NCBI GenBank assembly: GCA_030637845.1
Contig: DAOWFT010000110.1
Coordinates: 1-7,990, forward strand
DNA: 7,990 nucleotides
DNA from: Thalassospiraceae bacterium
GTDB lineage: Bacteria > Pseudomonadota > Alphaproteobacteria > Rhodospirillales > Magnetovibrionaceae
Direction of reading: 5' to 3'
Shown: one piece after another, positions 6,466-7,990 of the stretch
How positions within the stretch are numbered: position 1 is the stretch's first letter
How the letters are laid out: the number at the start of each line of letters is the position of its first letter
The notes under the pieces: generated by a model
Seen by the model: the letters and a program-made list of their open reading frames with translations, nothing else
What the model was told of the DNA's origin: nothing
Database searches by the model: none
Position numbers and translations under genes: made by a program

Positions 6466-7272
6466 ATGGGGGATATGTCCATTGCCACGCTGCTTGGGGT
6501 TATAGGGGCGTTCGGGCTTTTTTTCGGTGCAATTGTCCTTAGTACCGACCATTACATAATATTTTTCCACGTACCGTCTTTTGTGATGGTTTTTGGTGGA
6601 ACGCTGGCGGCAACATTCATTTCCTATGAGCCACGTTATGTTATGCTTTCGCTCAAACTTATCGGGCGGGTTTTGTTTACCCCAAAAATAGGTCGCAACA
6701 TTCTCAAGGCAGAGGTTGGTCGCATTATTCGCTGGGCCTATGTGGTACAAAAGGCAGGAACGCCGGCACTGGAAAAAGAGGCTGAAAAAGCCGTAAAAGG
6801 TGATCGCTTTTTGCGCTTTGGCGTTGAAATGGTCATAAGCGGTTACAGCGGAAACGATGTTCGGGAAATCCTAAACAACCAAATCGAAAGCACCTTTGGC
6901 CGCAACACGGTACAGGTATCCATCCTCAAGGCCATGTCCGGAACATCACCGGCGTTCGGCATGATCGGCACCCTGGTGGGTCTTGTTATTATGCTGGATA
7001 AAATGGGTGAAGACCCATCCGCGCTTGGTCCCGGCCTTGCGGTTGCGTTGCTGACAACCCTTTATGGTGTTATTTTTGCCCGCCTAATTTATCTGCCGGC
7101 ATCGAACAAAATAATGCAACGCGAACAAATTGTACGCTTTCGCAATTACCTTATTGCCGAGGGGTTGGTCTTGCTTGCTGATCGCAAAAGCCCAAGGTTC
7201 ATACAGGACAAAATGAATAGCTTCCTCGATCCTTCAATTCACTTCAACATCGATACAGCGCGTAGAAAATAG
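6466..7272 (+). CDS. motA: MotA/PomA-type stator ion-channel subunit
   Basis: Four-helix inner-membrane protein that, with MotB, forms an ion-conducting stator converting ion flow into work on a rotor. Helices lie at about 4-25, 33-54, 157-180 and 188-210. Between helices 2 and 3 is the expected large cytoplasmic domain, with the charged stretch around 113-121 (R114, R117, E121) where rotor-contacting residues lie in the family. Helix 3 carries SPAFGMIGTLVGL (161-173), with P162 matching the conserved channel proline. Helix 4 carries GPGLAVALLTTLYG (188-201), with a second conserved-type proline at 211. This pattern is closest to the PomA/MotP branch. Its 268 residues are normal for that branch. 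ATG at 6466 follows GAGGGAAG (6453-6460) at 5 nt. It lies 159 bp after the secretion adaptor and 30 bp before motB. A flagellar role is the default, but a secretion-linked energiser is possible. Confidence 0.9.
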   Translation: MGDMSIATLLGVIGAFGLFFGAIVLSTDHYIIFFHVPSFVMVFGGTLAATFISYEPRYVMLSLKLIGRVLFTPKIGRNILKAEVGRIIRWAYVVQKAGTPALEKEAEKAVKGDRFLRFGVEMVISGYSGNDVREILNNQIESTFGRNTVQVSILKAMSGTSPAFGMIGTLVGLVIMLDKMGEDPSALGPGLAVALLTTLYGVIFARLIYLPASNKIMQREQIVRFRNYLIAEGLVLLADRKSPRFIQDKMNSFLDPSIHFNIDTARRK

Positions 7273-7288
7273 CAACCACATCGATTAC

Positions 7289-7305
7289 AGGGGGTCTGAA
7301 AATTG
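7289..7305 (+). promoter_or_regulatory. Ribosome binding site deciding a TTG start for motB
   Basis: AGGGGG (7289-7294) stands 8 nt before TTG (7303-7305). An upstream in-frame TGA (7297-7299) rules out an earlier start. A later ATG start would delete the channel aspartate. The 30-bp spacing from the motA stop indicates one transcript for both stator genes. Confidence 0.7.
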
Positions 7306-7990
7306 CTACCACCACTGCCTGTCGAAGAACCGGAAGACGAAGAATGGCTGCTGACCTATGCCGATGCCATTACTTTGCTGATGGCGTTCTTTGTCATGCT
7401 GGTATCGTTTTCAAAAATTGACCTACCAACGTTCGAAGATGTAATGGCCGGGATTAAGGACGAAATCGGCACCGGCATGACGGTCTCTACCACAACCCAA
7501 ATGACGCAGGAACTGGAAAGTTCCGTATTTGATATGCAGGCCGAAAAAGTTGTCGATGTTCAAAAAACAGACCGTGGCATTAGCATTGAAATGGCTGCGG
7601 GTGCATTCTTTATTCCCGGTACCGCAGCCCTACGCAAAGAAGCGCTGCCCATAATTGAAAGCATGGCGGTTACCTTTGCCAAGGAAAAGTTCAAATATTT
7701 TTCCATAGCAATCGAGGGCCACACCGATGATGAGCCCATAAATACTCCGCAGTTTCCATCCAACTGGGAGCTTTCGGCCGGACGCTCGGCTGCGATTGCG
7801 AGATACTTTATAGAACTTGGGCTACATCCGTACCGTCAGGTAATAACCGGGCTTAGCGACACCAAACCAAAGTTTCCCAACCGCGATATTTCGGGAAAGG
7901 CCATACCGGAAAATCAGGCCCGCAACCGACGGGTTGAGTTGATTTTGCGGGCAATGCTGCGCAAGGAAAAGGAAGCCTTTTCAGACCTTC
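7303..7990 (+). CDS. motB: MotB-type stator subunit with OmpA-like peptidoglycan-binding domain (partial, 3' end missing)
   Basis: Partner of the preceding MotA: one membrane helix carrying the ion-binding aspartate, plus a periplasmic domain that anchors the stator to peptidoglycan. A very short acidic N-terminus (1-14, six acidic residues and no basic one) is followed by WLLTYADAITLLMAFFVML (15-33), with D21 as the channel aspartate. A linker and plug-like region runs to about 85. The OmpA/MotB domain includes EGHTDDEPI (138-146), SNWELS (153-158), R161 and ARNRRVEL (206-213), all standard peptidoglycan-binding positions. The frame is open at the window edge after 229 full codons. An in-frame TGA at 7297-7299 leaves TTG 7303 as the first start, 8 nt after AGGGGG (7289-7294). 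The next ATG would fall inside the membrane helix. A28, where sodium-driven PomB has Cys, weakly favours protons. Confidence 0.9.
   Translation, partial: MLPPLPVEEPEDEEWLLTYADAITLLMAFFVMLVSFSKIDLPTFEDVMAGIKDEIGTGMTVSTTTQMTQELESSVFDMQAEKVVDVQKTDRGISIEMAAGAFFIPGTAALRKEALPIIESMAVTFAKEKFKYFSIAIEGHTDDEPINTPQFPSNWELSAGRSAAIARYFIELGLHPYRQVITGLSDTKPKFPNRDISGKAIPENQARNRRVELILRAMLRKEKEAFSDL

Noticed and set aside
6271..6750. 159-codon minus-strand frame across the adaptor-motA gap
   Set aside because: It is antisense to the start of motA and the end of the adaptor, with no coherent domain pattern. The plus-strand genes explain the sequence.

Overview
The window looks like a piece of an alphaproteobacterial chromosome, possibly Rhodospirillales-like. 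That placement rests on the protein families and their general sequence style (a CHASE2-type class III cyclase, a peptidase-less type I exporter and a PomA/MotA-type stator) and not on any rRNA or marker gene. It is dense with genes, and every long frame reads intact. There is no tRNA, rRNA, CRISPR array, insertion sequence or phage gene.

Layout. The minus strand carries one gene (11-2368), a membrane-anchored CHASE2 sensor fused to a class III cyclase whose substrate-selecting residues (K556, D634) predict adenylate cyclase activity. A gene-free divergent region of about 455 bp (2369-2823) separates it from the plus-strand genes. This region holds small inverted repeats, a weak promoter candidate and two short upstream reading frames. 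Then come two tightly coupled genes of a type I secretion system: the inner-membrane ABC exporter (2824-4998, TTG start), with an unusual basic tail of about 160 residues rich in Pro, Ala and Lys, and the HlyD-family periplasmic adaptor (5005-6306), 6 nt downstream. After a 159-bp gap with a perfect TATAAT inside an inverted repeat, a MotA-type (6466-7272) and a MotB-type (7303 to beyond 7990, TTG start) stator pair follows. The MotB frame is open at the right edge of the window.

How the genes may work together. The exporter and adaptor would form the inner-membrane part of a type I secretion channel. The outer-membrane TolC-like partner and the secreted substrate are not in view. MotA/MotB would form a peptidoglycan-anchored ion channel. 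The ordinary reading is the flagellar stator, located by chance beside a secretion operon. The more interesting reading is a secretion-associated energiser similar in principle to SiiA/SiiB, the MotB/MotA-like pair encoded with the SiiCDF type I system of Salmonella SPI-4. The sequence does not decide between them: the stator proteins look canonical, and the gap contains a plausible separate promoter. The cyclase could link envelope sensing to cAMP control of the neighbouring genes, but this is inferred only from its divergent position.
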